DNA from: Henricia sp. BOLD:AAB3569
Taxonomy: Eukaryota > Echinodermata > Asteroidea > Spinulosida > Echinasteridae
Assembly (NCBI GenBank): GCA_037783545.1
Contig: JBBELK010000454.1
Location: forward strand, 930,001-994,000
Direction: 5' to 3'
Length of the DNA stretch: 64,000 bases
Shown: positions 54,701-60,929 of the stretch, piece after piece
How the letters are laid out: each line of letters begins with the position of its first letter
How positions within the stretch are numbered: the stretch's first letter is position 1
Notes under the pieces: generated by a model
What the model was told of the DNA's origin: nothing
Database searches by the model: none
Seen by the model: only the letters and a program-made list of their open reading frames with translations
Program-made: the position numbers and the translations under genes

Positions 54701-56061
54701 ATTTTACTGGTTTACAAACTTGTGATTAACTTGTGATATACTCGACTACAGCCCTAAGTCTATTATTGAACATCCGGGAATGTTTAGTGGTCAACAGTCA
54801 CGCACGTACACGCGCGGGCCAATAGACGCGCCAATGAACACGCGTAAAAAATACTCACCAGCGTATTTTCATTCGAAGATGCCGCAAGCGCGCGCTGCGA
54901 TTCGTTCAAATTATTAAGCATGCACTCGGCTTGTAAAAACGGAAGTGCTTCTACTACTTGATTGCGATTTTTAGCCTGAAGAAATACGTTTTTATCTTTA
55001 TCGATACAACAGCCATGGCGCAACAACATAAAGTAAGGTTAAGCAACAGAGGTAAGTGCAACCAATGCGCTTTTCTTGCTCTTTTTGCCGGTTATCACTC
55101 GAGCCACGTGGGTCATGAAAAATGACAACCAAAATGGTGGATGGAAGGCGTGACGTCACCGGAAAGCAATCAATACTGCTCAAACCTCGCCCAAGAATCT
55201 TCAGAATTGACATTGTTTTATTTATTTCCCTACAGCTACCACATAATGCTAGAATGCTGGCAAACCTCTCCTGGACAGCGACCAACCTTCTTTGATCTCG
55301 TTGAAGACTTTGCTAGAATCATCTCTCTATCATCCAATCAGGTAAAGTACCTGGTTTCATCTGTTAGATCCAGGGTTTGTTGCAGTCACTTAACAAAGCA
55401 AAGACTTAGGGATTCTCTATAGACCCTTTACACGGGCGGCCATGACGGAAGGCAGTCACGTTGTCACTGTGCATCATGCATGAGTAGGCACTTTGTGGAT
55501 CTATTGAAAACCTGCCCACCATCATCATATGAAAACCTGCCCCCTGTCATGGCCGTCGGTGCAAAGGGTCTGTTTAGTCTTTTGGTTTGGTCTCTCTTGC
55601 ATTTTGGCTGTAAAATGTGTGAAACTAACAGTACTACATTATGAGATCAAAGGGCAACATATAGGTCATCAATTTGCTAATCGGTTTTCAACACACGGAA
55701 AACAAGCTAGAATTTGACTAGAAATTGTAAATCCAATTTTTGAAGATTTGGATGACAAAATAGCAAAATGACAACAGAAGTCTGTCTATTTGAGCAAGTC
55801 AAATTGCTTTCATTGCATAGCTGGTGTCTCATACTAAACCCTTATCTCCCATGTAACCAGGACATTCCGCTGCTAGCATTACATAGCCAGTGTCTCATCC
55901 TAAACCCTATTTCCCCTCTTCCCCTCTTTCCCTCCCCTTCTCAGGAATACTTGGACCTCGAGGCTCTCGGTGATGCCCCCGTCACTACCTTCGTGGATGC
56001 TGAATTCGACTCAGGAAACTCAAGTCAGCACAGTCGTCATAGCAGTGAGTCTACCGTTTGA
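30589..56061 (+). CDS. FGFR: Fibroblast growth factor receptor with N-terminal FN3 domain (17 coding exons)
   Basis: Receptor tyrosine kinase that binds FGFs with heparan sulfate at the plasma membrane and signals through cytoplasmic tyrosine phosphorylation. Exons: 30589-30703, 36310-36438, 37561-37713, 38177-38458, 39795-40051, 40742-40868, 41373-41557, 50337-50478, 51151-51371, 51828-51955, 52371-52486, 52598-52708, 52844-53031, 53816-53938, 54250-54458, 55236-55341, 55945-56061. All introns are GT-AG and phases agree, giving 2,709 nt and 902 residues. Domains: signal peptide about 1-30; FN3 43-130; Ig1 133-222; acidic box 227-255; Ig2 258-354; Ig3 357-463; transmembrane helix 490-512; kinase about 580-860; tail to 902. 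Kinase residues seen: GEGAFG 588-593, Lys615, Glu632, gatekeeper Val662, HRD Asp723, DFG 741-743. Kinase spacing and exon junctions follow vertebrate FGFRs. Unusual: FN3 domain, Phe753 in the activation loop, short tail. Family assignment is very secure; first-exon choice less so. Confidence 0.95.
30772..32533 (+). repeat. Tandem duplication, unit 1 (1,762 bp)
   Basis: Every segment compared recurs 1,762 bp downstream with no mismatch or length change found, including a 10-A run and identical open frames. The duplication lies wholly in FGFR intron 1. The breakpoints share only 'atc' (30772-30774, 32534-32536, 34296-34298). The unit includes a TIR element at 31,297-31,565. Confidence 0.95.
31297..31565. 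mobile_element. TIR element with GACTTGTGA internal repeats (copy in unit 1)
   Basis: Ends 'cagggttgtagtcgagtc' and 'gactcgactacaaccctg' are exact inverse complements. The interior is rich in degenerate 'acttgtga'/'tcacaagt' repeats on opposite arms, so it folds as a long imperfect hairpin. A related end ('atatactcgactacagccct') occurs at 54,737-54,756. Confidence 0.75.
32534..34295 (+). repeat. Tandem duplication, unit 2 (1,762 bp)
   Basis: Head-to-tail copy of 30,772-32,533. Divergence from unit 1 starts at 34299. Seeming identity means a very recent event, or an assembly error from unresolved haplotypes. Confidence 0.95.
33059..33327. mobile_element. TIR element with GACTTGTGA repeats (copy in unit 2)
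   Basis: Duplicate of 31,297-31,565 produced by the tandem duplication, not an independent insertion: its flanks are identical too. Confidence 0.75.
34299..35058. other. FGFR intron 1, unique part
   Basis: Intronic sequence between the duplication and the 35-kb repeat. No exon with consistent phase was found. Confidence 0.5.
35059..35492. mobile_element. 430-bp TIR element, copy 1
   Basis: Borders 'aatgcatagttccga' and 'tcggaactatgcatt' are perfect inverted repeats. A direct-orientation relative lies at 56,771-57,207, sharing 'gattcgctgttcaaaggta', 'tgtgctacggtaactgtcga' and 'tctccaatgaatctgtgctt'. Non-coding in both copies. Confidence 0.8.
36204..36309 (+). CDS. FGFR: Putative alternative FGFR first coding segment (own signal peptide)
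   Basis: A strong acceptor-like tract ('ttttttttcttgaaacatctgtag') ends at 36203. Downstream, ATG 36216 opens a frame that runs without a stop straight into exon 2 in the correct frame. The predicted start has basic residues (RYEKIKK), then a hydrophobic core '[18 protein letters not shown]', which looks like a cleavable signal peptide. It would replace exon 1 if a 5' UTR exon splices to 36204. An out-of-frame ATG at 36206 would be met first. The acceptor at 36309 used for the exon 1 form has a weaker pyrimidine tract. Alternatively this is chance. Confidence 0.45.
36310..36438 (+). CDS. FGFR: FGFR coding exon 2: first half of FN3 domain
   Basis: Residues 39-81, phase 1 to 1. Shows the FN3 A-to-C strand pattern: '[19 protein letters not shown]' with Trp62, then DAPLHGG and YQVKY. 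Donor 'aaag|gtgagt'. The domain is split by a phase-1 intron, and both its outer boundaries are phase 1 as well, which is typical of shuffled extracellular modules. Confidence 0.85.
36507..36652. mobile_element. MITE of the TAGACCGTATCG family (FGFR intron 2)
   Basis: The best-preserved copy: TA, then 'gaccgtatcgaatatccgcc' at the left and 'ggcggctattcgattaggtc' plus TA at the right, with inner arms 'atttcgtagggc'/'gccccacgaaat'. The middle conserves 'tttctttgttccttgagg'. Confidence 0.85.
36805..36875 (+). mobile_element. tRNA-derived SINE-like head (FGFR intron 2)
   Basis: A box 'tagctcagctggtagagcg' and B box 'gggtttgaatcc' are near-consensus for RNA polymerase III. The middle ('tcagaggtctcgggtttgaa') matches both arms at 60,960-61,150. 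A proper acceptor stem is not evident, so it is a SINE or pseudo-tRNA rather than a functional tRNA gene. Confidence 0.6.
37561..37713 (+). CDS. FGFR: FGFR coding exon 3: second half of FN3 domain
   Basis: Residues 82-132, phase 1 to 1 (51 codons). Contains the FN3 signature '[19 protein letters not shown]' (Leu102, Tyr108) with final strand residues '[11 protein letters not shown]'. Cys86 and Cys97 could pair with each other or with Cys78. N-glycosylation sequons at Asn93 and Asn126. Confidence 0.88.
38177..38458 (+). CDS. FGFR: FGFR coding exon 4: Ig-like domain 1
   Basis: Residues 133-226, a whole I-set Ig domain in one phase 1-1 exon: Cys157 and Cys204 for the disulphide, Trp169, and DSGAYSC before the second Cys. 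The start is lysine-rich ('[16 protein letters not shown]'), a possible heparin contact. In vertebrate FGFRs Ig1 is dispensable for FGF binding and has an autoinhibitory role. Confidence 0.95.
38821..39118 (+). repeat. Inverted repeat R1a (FGFR intron 4)
   Basis: About 295 bp that pairs, in reverse complement, with R1b at 41,020-41,312: shared 'aaaggagcgtgaccagat', 'gggtgttgagattttgat', 'cataaagcagtgcagtgatt' and 'cttcccatggatagtatttt' (one mismatch). The two copies flank exons 5 and 6. Confidence 0.85.
39123..39703 (-). repeat. Inverted repeat R2a (FGFR intron 4)
   Basis: About 580 bp, closely matching the reverse complement of R2b at 53,139-53,714, with only scattered differences. Ends are of the 'ttaaaggg' type. 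An open frame shared by the two copies has no recognisable domain. Confidence 0.9.
39795..40051 (+). CDS. FGFR: FGFR coding exon 5: acidic box and first half of Ig2
   Basis: Residues 227-312. It begins with a Ser/Glu/Asp-rich stretch (227-255), the equivalent of the FGFR acid box, here continuous with Ig2 in one exon. Three tyrosines (233, 240, 252) sit among acidic residues. Ig2 follows with Cys285 and 'VIWLKNGK' (Trp297), closely resembling the vertebrate WLKNGK of the FGF/heparin-binding domain. Donor 'cga|gtaag', phase 0. Confidence 0.95.
40120..40665 (+). repeat. Two diverged direct repeats in FGFR intron 5
   Basis: 40,120-40,315 and 40,464-40,665 share 'gcaatggtaacaaac', 'aaatggta' and 'gaaggtggttttc'-like segments in the same order. 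Both start with an 'aaagcccc'/'aaaggccc' terminus and belong to the 'tgtatcattt' family also seen at 24.4, 27.1 and 45.5 kb. Confidence 0.6.
40742..40868 (+). CDS. FGFR: FGFR coding exon 6: second half of Ig2
   Basis: Residues 313-354. '[17 protein letters not shown]' supplies Cys336 and closely parallels vertebrate 'KGNYTCIVENEYGSIN'. Phase 0 in, phase 1 out. Acceptor 'cttttatctag'. Confidence 0.95.
41020..41312 (-). repeat. Inverted repeat R1b (FGFR intron 6)
   Basis: Reverse-complement partner of R1a (38,821-39,118). Ends 60 bp before exon 7. Confidence 0.85.
41373..41557 (+). CDS. FGFR: FGFR coding exon 7: first half of Ig3 (IIIa equivalent)
   Basis: Residues 355-416. It starts at the Ig2-Ig3 linker ('QRVPEKPII', compare vertebrate ERSPHRPIL) and includes Cys381 and '[15 protein letters not shown]' (Trp393). 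It ends in phase 0 at the position where vertebrate genes choose between IIIb and IIIc. Donor 'gtt|gtaagt'. Confidence 0.95.
41973..42240 (+). mobile_element. tRNA-headed SINE (FGFR intron 7)
   Basis: Head 'tggccgagcggtctagtgcg' (A box of Leu/Ser tRNA type) and 'gggttcgattcc' (B box). The body includes 'gtgttaggtaacgcacttta' and 'cattctttcgtgaagagcaa' and ends near 'tctctggccgtttctaatt'. The reversed fragment at 1,506-1,760 confirms a family. Confidence 0.8.
42305..42341. repeat. (AAT)n/(AAAT)n microsatellite
   Basis: Simple repeat of AAT then AAAT units just after the SINE; possibly derived from the SINE tail. Confidence 0.85.
42342..45007. other. FGFR intron 7, no exon seen
   Basis: Searched by eye for an alternative Ig3 second-half exon (Cys preceded by a D-G-Y-type motif, phase 0 acceptor). 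None found. 44,860-44,960 is rich in 'gcgcgc' but not exon-like. Confidence 0.5.
45008..45466. mobile_element. Repeat with GGCCC..TGTA termini (FGFR intron 7)
   Basis: Starts 'aaaggccctgtagatgatct' and ends 'gcaaatgatacagtgggcc', imperfect inverted repeats. The terminus matches those at 24,363, 27,095 (reversed) and 40,464. The interior has CpG-rich text, no coding frame. Confidence 0.5.
46267..46361. mobile_element. 95-bp hairpin with 17-bp perfect ends
   Basis: 'gggccgtccaaagttgt' and its exact inverse complement 'acaactttggacggccc' bound a C-rich loop. A miniature hairpin element or remnant. Confidence 0.65.
46739..46786. mobile_element. Truncated MITE, TAGACC family (left end)
   Basis: Carries 'tagaccatatcgaatagctg' and 'ccatcttgtagggtag' then stops at 'tttgttcc'. 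Only the left third of the family consensus is present. Confidence 0.7.
47004..47402. mobile_element. TIR element, CACC.TGTTTACACT ends (FGFR intron 7)
   Basis: Ends 'caccctgtttacactt' and 'cagtgtaaacacggtg' are inverted repeats, each followed inward by a 'gatcccgatctcggga'-like palindrome. It lies inside an older repeat whose uninterrupted form is at 13,612-13,760. Confidence 0.75.
48672..49086. mobile_element. TIR element built of GCAACTAG-type repeats
   Basis: Outer ends 'agcctagcgtacatcga' and 'tcgatgtacgctaggct' are inverted repeats bordered by TTAA-like sequence. The interior is dozens of short 'gcaact'/'agttgc' words on both arms, so it self-pairs in many registers. A 5' portion of the same family is at 51,382-51,573. 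Confidence 0.8.
49973..50200. mobile_element. MITE, TAGACCTTTATCATGGTGCGG family (FGFR intron 7)
   Basis: Ends 'tagacctttatcatggtg' and 'caccgtgataaaggtcta' are inverted repeats with TA borders. Inner conserved 'gccatctttgtcctgttccc'. Its relative lies at 59,173-59,464. It ends 136 bp before exon 8. Confidence 0.8.
50337..50478 (+). CDS. FGFR: FGFR coding exon 8: second half of Ig3
   Basis: Residues 417-463. '[20 protein letters not shown]' supplies Cys444 and matches the vertebrate 'FEDAGEYTCLAGNSIG' pattern, more like IIIc than IIIb. Phase 0 to 1. It is the only such exon recognised, so ligand-specificity switching by IIIb/IIIc choice is not supported here. Confidence 0.95.
50712..51045 (+). 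repeat. 28-bp minisatellite (FGFR intron 8)
   Basis: About ten tandem units of 28 bp combining 'gccttcgagtcccaagtc' with 'aagtcaga'. Some units have variant bases (cttcg/ctccg), which shows higher-order structure. It ends in an 'aagtc' pentamer run at 51,020-51,040. The unit is not a multiple of three, so the long open frames across it are incidental. Confidence 0.9.
51151..51371 (+). CDS. FGFR: FGFR coding exon 9: transmembrane segment
   Basis: Residues 464-537. A Pro-rich stalk ('[11 protein letters not shown]') precedes the membrane helix at about 490-512, a run of I/M/V/C/F ending CYKNN. Basic residues (HSKKR) follow as the stop-transfer signal. Ends '..LTRQ' at the same exon boundary as vertebrate '..LRRQ'. 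Phase 1 in, 0 out. Confidence 0.95.
51382..51573. mobile_element. Partial GCAACTAG-repeat element (FGFR intron 9)
   Basis: Begins 'aagcctagcgtacatcg' 11 bp after the exon 9 donor and follows the 48,672 element as far as 'ggcaactagttgtt', then stops. Its right terminus is missing. Confidence 0.75.
51700..51746. mobile_element. Truncated MITE, TAGACC family (right end)
   Basis: 'gccctacaagatggcagc' and 'tatttgatacggtcta' match the right end of the 36,507 copy. The rest is absent. Confidence 0.65.
51828..51955 (+). CDS. FGFR: FGFR coding exon 10: juxtamembrane segment
   Basis: Residues 538-579 plus two bases. Contains 'SRLSSS' and '[17 protein letters not shown]', closely parallel to vertebrate 'SRLSSS..SEYELPEDPRWE'. 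The upstream FRS2-docking stretch is diverged: vertebrate VT after the exon junction is replaced by FSTES. Ends in phase 2. Confidence 0.95.
51990..52225 (+). mobile_element. tRNA-headed SINE-like repeat (FGFR intron 10)
   Basis: A box 'tggcggagcggtctagtgga', B box 'gggttcgaatccc'. The tail includes 'acttcccagggagctgaga', whose complement appears at 59,527-59,545. A second SINE type, distinct from the 41,973 family. Confidence 0.7.
52371..52486 (+). CDS. FGFR: FGFR coding exon 11: kinase glycine loop and ATP lysine
   Basis: Residues 580-618. '[18 protein letters not shown]' is the nucleotide-binding loop; 'VAVKMLK' gives the ATP-anchoring Lys615. Donor 'aaag|gttggt' is slightly unusual but phase-consistent with the next exon. 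Confidence 0.96.
52598..52708 (+). CDS. FGFR: FGFR coding exon 12: kinase helix C
   Basis: Residues 619-655. '[17 protein letters not shown]' contains Glu632, the salt-bridge partner of Lys615. '[10 protein letters not shown]' continues, nearly identical to vertebrate INLLGACTQD. Phase 1 to 1. Confidence 0.96.
52844..53031 (+). CDS. FGFR: FGFR coding exon 13: hinge and kinase insert
   Basis: Residues 656-718. '[19 protein letters not shown]' is the hinge, with gatekeeper Val662. The insert after RRPP is '[17 protein letters not shown]' and lacks tyrosines, unlike vertebrate FGFR1 with two there. '[15 protein letters not shown]' is helix E. Phase 1 to 0. Confidence 0.96.
53139..53714 (+). repeat. 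Inverted repeat R2b (FGFR intron 13)
   Basis: Partner of R2a (39,123-39,703) in opposite orientation, about 13.4 kb away in the same transcription unit. Fills most of the 784-bp intron 13. Confidence 0.9.
53816..53938 (+). CDS. FGFR: FGFR coding exon 14: catalytic loop and activation loop
   Basis: Residues 719-759, phase 0 to 0. '[11 protein letters not shown]' (catalytic Asp723, Asn728) and '[10 protein letters not shown]' (Asp741). The activation loop reads '[12 protein letters not shown]': vertebrate IDYYKKTT has tandem tyrosines, here the first is Phe753 and the second Tyr754. An extra Tyr750 lies three residues before Phe753. Confidence 0.97.
54250..54458 (+). CDS. FGFR: FGFR coding exon 15: kinase C-lobe
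   Basis: Residues 760-828 plus two bases. '[19 protein letters not shown]' is the P+1 loop and APE motif; '[18 protein letters not shown]' is helix F with the invariant Asp and Trp. Ends within 'SSLE(I)', phase 2. Confidence 0.97.
54545..54757. repeat. 12-bp tandem repeat and GACTC-type element (FGFR intron 15)
   Basis: 54,553-54,637 has about seven units of 'gagtctgccccg' with variants. The segment ends at 54,737-54,756 in 'atatactcgactacagccct', the same terminus type as the 31,297 TIR element. This suggests an element of that family whose interior expanded as a minisatellite. Confidence 0.65.
55236..55341 (+). CDS. FGFR: FGFR coding exon 16: end of kinase domain
   Basis: Residues 829-864. 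'[20 protein letters not shown]' carries the conserved CW..xxxxRP signature of subdomain XI. Joins exon 15 in phase 2 (at|c makes Ile829). Phase 0 out. Acceptor 'tttatttccctacag'. Confidence 0.96.
55419..55572. mobile_element. MITE with TAGACCCTTTACAC end (FGFR intron 16)
   Basis: 'tagaccctttacacgggcgg' with 'ccatgac' at the left and 'gtcatggccgtcggtgcaaa' with 'gggtct' at the right are inverted repeats. Similar in plan to the TAGACCGTATCG and TAGACCTTTATC families. Confidence 0.7.
55945..56061 (+). CDS. FGFR: FGFR coding exon 17: C-terminal tail
   Basis: Residues 865-902 and stop TGA. Begins '[10 protein letters not shown]'; Tyr866 corresponds to the vertebrate PLC-gamma docking tyrosine in EYLDL. 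The rest is a short Ser/His-rich tail ('[13 protein letters not shown]') ending in S-T-V, which resembles a class I PDZ-binding C-terminus (S/T-x-hydrophobic). The tail is shorter than in vertebrate FGFR1. Confidence 0.95.
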   Translation, partial: EYLDLEALGDAPVTTFVDAEFDSGNSSQHSRHSSESTV

Positions 56062-56770
56062 AACGGCAGAGAACGTTACTGGCCTATCACTGGAAGCATT
56101 TGTTTAACTCCACCGAGTGACGATTTACAGCGATTGCTAAAAGCTTTTTTGTAAAAGCAAAGAAATAAAAGATGTGGCTGGGGACTGTAATCCTAATTCA
56201 GCCAGGATTTTTTTCGCTACAAGGAAATTGTGTAAAGGTGATCTTTCTGCATTTTCTCGCCATGCAAGAACTCCAGAAATTGCTCCACACGGATCTACCA
56301 ACACACAAGATGTTGCAAAGATGAAATATTAAACAACGTAAATCATGCTACATTTCCCCTTTACAGTTTGTGAGAAATCAACATAGTGTTTCTGTTCAGA
56401 CGTCGATGATACAGGGCAACATTTAATTCTAAAAACTCTGATTAAGGTTCCGCCAATTTCACTATTGGTATCCTCGTTTAATAACTGTTTCTTTCAGTAC
56501 TGCAGTCCAAAATCAGCAAGCAATTGAGATACCAAACTACGACTTGAGATGAAGTTAAGAGCATCTTTCAAGCAAATGAAATTTTGACAATTGGAGCCTC
56601 GGAGAATACTCGGATAATGCCTAATGCCATGTATGATGTGTTTGCAAGCTTCTAAACTGCCGTGTAAATATAGTTGCTAAATGGTGTATTTCATTAGACG
56701 TGATGTGAGAATCAAGTGAAATCCGCAAGGTGCTTTACAGAGATGTATTCATCTTATCACCCTTAAGACA
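56062..56770 (+). other. Probable start of the FGFR 3' UTR
   Basis: Follows the stop codon. An AATAAA at 56164-56169 followed by G/T-rich 'gatgtggctggggactg' could serve for a short 3' UTR of about 120 nt. Other weaker ATTAAA-type signals follow. The true end cannot be fixed without transcripts. Confidence 0.45.
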
Positions 56771-57207
56771 ATACACAGTTCCGACCTGTCAATCAACCGA
56801 ACCTATCAACCAATCACAACAGAGCGCGCAGACAGCGCGCAGATCACAGCGCGCGTCATCGCGCACATGTCAAATATCACGCGATATTTTGCCGATACGT
56901 TGTGTACGGCCTATGCGGGGTTCCGGGTAAATTTTTGGTTTCCAGGGCCGGGAGATTCGCTGTTCAAAGGTAAGAAAGCGAATTGTTATGAATATATGAC
57001 ATCTCTGTATCACTGGCCTTTTACTCAGTGTGTGCTACGGTAACTGTCGACCCAGAAACATGAATAACTTTGAGTATTCTCCAATGAATCTGTGCTTTCC
57101 GTTGAAAGTCCCATTGGTTTGTGCATTGGTTTGATGATAGCGTGTGAGGCGTAGCAACAATATCCAAGGGGGGCGGGGTTAATTTGCAATCTCGGAACTA
57201 TGCATTG
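56771..57207. mobile_element. 430-bp TIR element, copy 2
   Basis: Same family and orientation as 35,059-35,492. The left end is eroded ('atacacagttccgacc'), the right end intact ('tcggaactatgcatt'). Includes a GCGCGC-rich stretch at 56,820-56,870 absent from copy 1. Confidence 0.8.
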
Positions 57208-57935
57208 CCTCGGCGATACGCGGTCTCTGTGAGATGAACGTTGCATGCCAATTACCAGCCCGAGGTAAGGAGGTTTTGACGAATCGAGTTTGGGAGAGGA
57301 ATGTGGCTTGCGCTGTATTCAAGAAAGGGGTGACCAGCAGGCACTGTCATGAAACCTTGTGCATTGATTAGGCTCCCTTGCACAACTGTAAGTTGCGCAA
57401 CAATCTTGCGATAATTACACGCATGCTATGCCATTTTCAAAAGTTGTGCAAGGTGCTCACTTTTTTGTGAAATCAACCACAGATTTTCCTTTGTTTCATG
57501 TTTTACTGCCATGTAAATAGACAAGAATTACCAAATGTAGTGCAGCATCCGGACAAAATGGCTGTGGCTGGAAATATTACATGAAGTGGTTTAGCCGGCT
57601 ACCTTTGACTTGTGTGTAATTCCATGCCATAGCCAGGTAATTTGGACGAAGCTGAAGTCGCCCATTGGTTTATGGTCAAGTTCTTGTGCAAGTCTCAAAG
57701 CCAAGAAACTCGAGGCAGATGTAACAACATGTTAAAGGGAGGAATTTTGCCCAAAGAATGCTGAATTGATCTTTAATGTGCATCAAGGGTATGTGATGCA
57801 TTGTGGAGTGCGCCCTCAAGAGACCAAAAAGTGCCCATGTTACGTATTCAGTGGATTGCGAGCAATCCGCCTTAAAAGATTTTCTTTAAGAGTATATTTT
57901 ACTTATGCAAAGAACTTGTGTAGAAGATGTATCTA
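57208..57935. other. Noncoding stretch, no gene seen
   Basis: No exon-like segment or recognised repeat. Confidence 0.5.
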
Positions 57936-58036
57936 TAGACCGTTTGCGCCGGTGGCCATCTTAGAGGACAATGGATCCTACTCATGCACAACACACAGTG
58001 AGAATGTGATTGTCCTCTAAGATGGCAAAAAGTCTA
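57936..58036. mobile_element. 101-bp MITE with TAGACCGTTTGCG end
   Basis: TA-bordered ends 'tagaccgtttgcgc' and 'ggcaaaaagtcta', and inner arms 'ggccatcttagaggacaat' / 'attgtcctctaagatgg' that pair almost perfectly. A very small member of the TAGACC group. Confidence 0.7.
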
Positions 58037-59172
58037 TTGCTGATAAAAACAGGGCTGAAAATACTAATTTGTGTTTTAAAAAATTGGAATAATCCCATCT
58101 AAAGTAATACAAATGATGTTTCATTTTAATTGGTAATGTGTTTTTGAAAAGCACAATAGACAGCCGAAGTATGACATGTTGCCATGGTAAATGGCTCTAA
58201 ACATCATGGCCGTCCAAAAAAGTACCATTGCAAAAGCACAGGGACGGTTCAGTGACTTTTAGTGTAGAGCCATTGCCTAGGCAACTAACAAAAGATGGTG
58301 TTCACTTTGGCAGTCTATTCCGTGTTAACTTTCCCGCATGGAGCATCATAACAATCGAATCAAGGTATAATTGGAGACTTCATTTGCATAAACAGACAAG
58401 TGCCATTCAAGATATATCATGTACCTCAAGGTTTTTCGTTGTGCCTTTCAGAAAATACCCAGCAAAAAGCAACTCTGAGGCAATTAAAAGTTTTCAATAC
58501 CCCCGTAGCTACGCCACTGCATGGTGCTTTTCTGTTTTTGCAAATTAACTAATCAATTGTTCGTATCATGATGCAAACTACCACATAAAGGCATTAAAAA
58601 TATATCGCCGTCCTTTAAAATCTCAGTCCTTTGTTCTTATCCATTGATTATGATCATGTTTGAGAGAATCATGTGTGAAATTGTCAGGAAAATTATCAAC
58701 CAGTGCCTACCAAATGATTTTAATTTGTAAAGATAAGTGGCACCAAAATAAATGTGCCTTTTTTATTTGTTTTCTGTATTAAAATATTACAGATATATTT
58801 TCAGGAAGAACCATTATATGCATAATTTATTTCCGATGATTTAAATGTTGCCTTTATGCAGTGGTATTTTCGAATTTTTTTTAAAATGCGTATCAGATTG
58901 ATTAGTTCTGTTCGTATGTCTTTTCTGAGCAAATTGGAGGTGAAAACAGGAATTTTCACTCTTAAATTTATCTTTCAAAAAAGTACACCAGAATGTCTTT
59001 GTTAGTACAGGTAATGAAAATTGTTGGAACAACAAAAGTGTTTCTTTTTTATTGAAAATTTAGTACATTTTTATTTGAGCATTTCTGAATTGAGTAGTAA
59101 GGGGGAAAACGACATCTACACCACTTTAAATATGTGGTAATATCAGGGGAAAATGATAGTGGAGTCTTCTAA
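58037..59172. other. Noncoding stretch, no gene seen
   Basis: One 106-codon open frame (58,228-58,548) shows no domain. AT-rich throughout. Confidence 0.5.
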
Positions 59173-59464
59173 TAACCTTTATTATGGTGCATTCATCTTT
59201 GTCTTGTTCCCCATAGTACGTGTCGGGCATGATCAGTGCGTGTGCGGGACCGGGCGATAGTGCGTGCAGTCTACCGTCGTTGTTTTGAGAGAATCACTGT
59301 CCGCGCTGCGCATTTTCTTGATCACGTTGCGCGCATGTCACTGTGATGCACACAATGAACATTTTCAGCAGGGGACCAAACTATTTTTGTCTGTAAGCCT
59401 CGCTTTGGTTATGTTCATTTTAATAGGGGAAAAGTGAAGATGGCCGCACCGTGATAAAAGTCTA
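59173..59464. mobile_element. MITE, TAGACCTTTATCATGG family, copy 2
   Basis: 292 bp. Left 'taacctttattatggtg', right 'caccgtgataaaagtcta'. Compared with 49,973-50,200 it has about 60 extra bases near 59,225-59,300; both share 'ctcgctttggtta' and 'gatggccgcaccgtgataaa' (one mismatch). Confidence 0.75.
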
Positions 59465-60929
59465 TAGTACACATATCCTTCACGTAGGTGCTCGGGGCAC
59501 TGAGAACATTTATCATTTTTTACACTTCAGCTCCCTGGGAAGTAAACAGCCCCATCTACCACTTTATTGAAAGGCACCTTCACTTCGATTACTTTCGATG
59601 TCAGCTTAATGAGAAAAAGAATTCAAAATATGTTTTTGAGGAAAATTTGCATTTGTTCTGTTGCTCCGTATAGTAATAATACATTGTGTTTTTATGCAAT
59701 TTTGTTTGTTTTGCTGTCACGTGCTGCATAATTCTCCACAGACTTTGCCACGCATTTTTTGTATAGTTTTACAAAGATACAAGTTATATTTTACAGCTTA
59801 CGTATTCAGTTGTAAAAAAAACAAAAAAGTGAGGTTGAAAACTAACATTTGATTTTAAGAGAAATGGAGCTGCTTTGACGGTGCCTGTACAGATATATTT
59901 TGTAAAAGTTTGGCCTTTCAGACCTTTCATTGTAAATGTTTAAAAAGAATTTTGATACAGAAAATGGCTGACTTTAAGTTGTAAATGTACTTCATATGTG
60001 TGATTATACTTAATTTCAGGGCAGTCCGTTTTAGTTTGGGGTTTATTTTTTATTTTTTGTAACATTTAGTCATTAAAGACTCGAGTTGTTTAATCTGCTG
60101 AAGCGCTGTAAATTAAAACGAGAATCTGATTGTTTTGGTTTTTGAACAAAATGTCACCAAAATAATGCATAAATATACAGATAGTTTTTAGAAACAAAAT
60201 TAAAAAGGAAAGATTTTTAAAAAAGAGGAAAAAACATGCACCAGTATGAGAAACTGCCAGAGATTACAGCTTTGCATATCATTTGTATATATTTTATCTG
60301 TTAAGTTTTTCTTTCCCAACTCAAAGTATCGTTTAACTGGACATCTAAAGGACACAATTAAGATGTGAATTGAACACATTTAATTACTCTGCACCCTTTC
60401 CCCCAAAAAAACTATTAGTTTGTAAACTAATAGAAAATAAATTAATTGTTTTTTTGTCGAGTGCACAATCACCGAAAGACCAAATGTTCACAAGAAAGAA
60501 AACAATTGCTGTAAATTTTGTTAGATTTTTATTTAAACCCGCCAGATTAATGGCGTATTTTTACCTTCAAATTTGCCGATTTTAAAAAATGAGCAAAGTT
60601 AAATCATGTTCTGCATTTCAGTCCAGTTACCAACAAATATTGAAAACCTGTCCTGATTTCTCTTAATTTGTACAGTTTCTACCCATCTTTAAATTGGACA
60701 TTGCAGTGAAGGTGTTTAATGTACAATCATGAAAATCACATTAGTTTTTCTTTTTCTTCAAAAATCATATCAAAGTAGCTAGTTTAACTCTATATATACA
60801 TCTTTATGCGTATGTAGTTTGATATTCACTTCAGCATGGAGTATTCATAAAAGTGTTTTCATAATGCACTATGTATTATATTATAAAACTACATGTATTA
60901 TGTGCACGTTAATATCTTGTAGAGTAAGC
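59465..60929. other. AT-rich noncoding stretch
   Basis: No coding exon. 59,526-59,550 is a reversed scrap of the 51,990 SINE tail. The long AT-rich composition could be UTR-like or simply intergenic. Confidence 0.45.

Noticed and set aside
56164..56169. Definite polyadenylation site
   Set aside because: AATAAA is present, but a single hexamer in AT-rich DNA does not fix the transcript end; kept only as a possibility.
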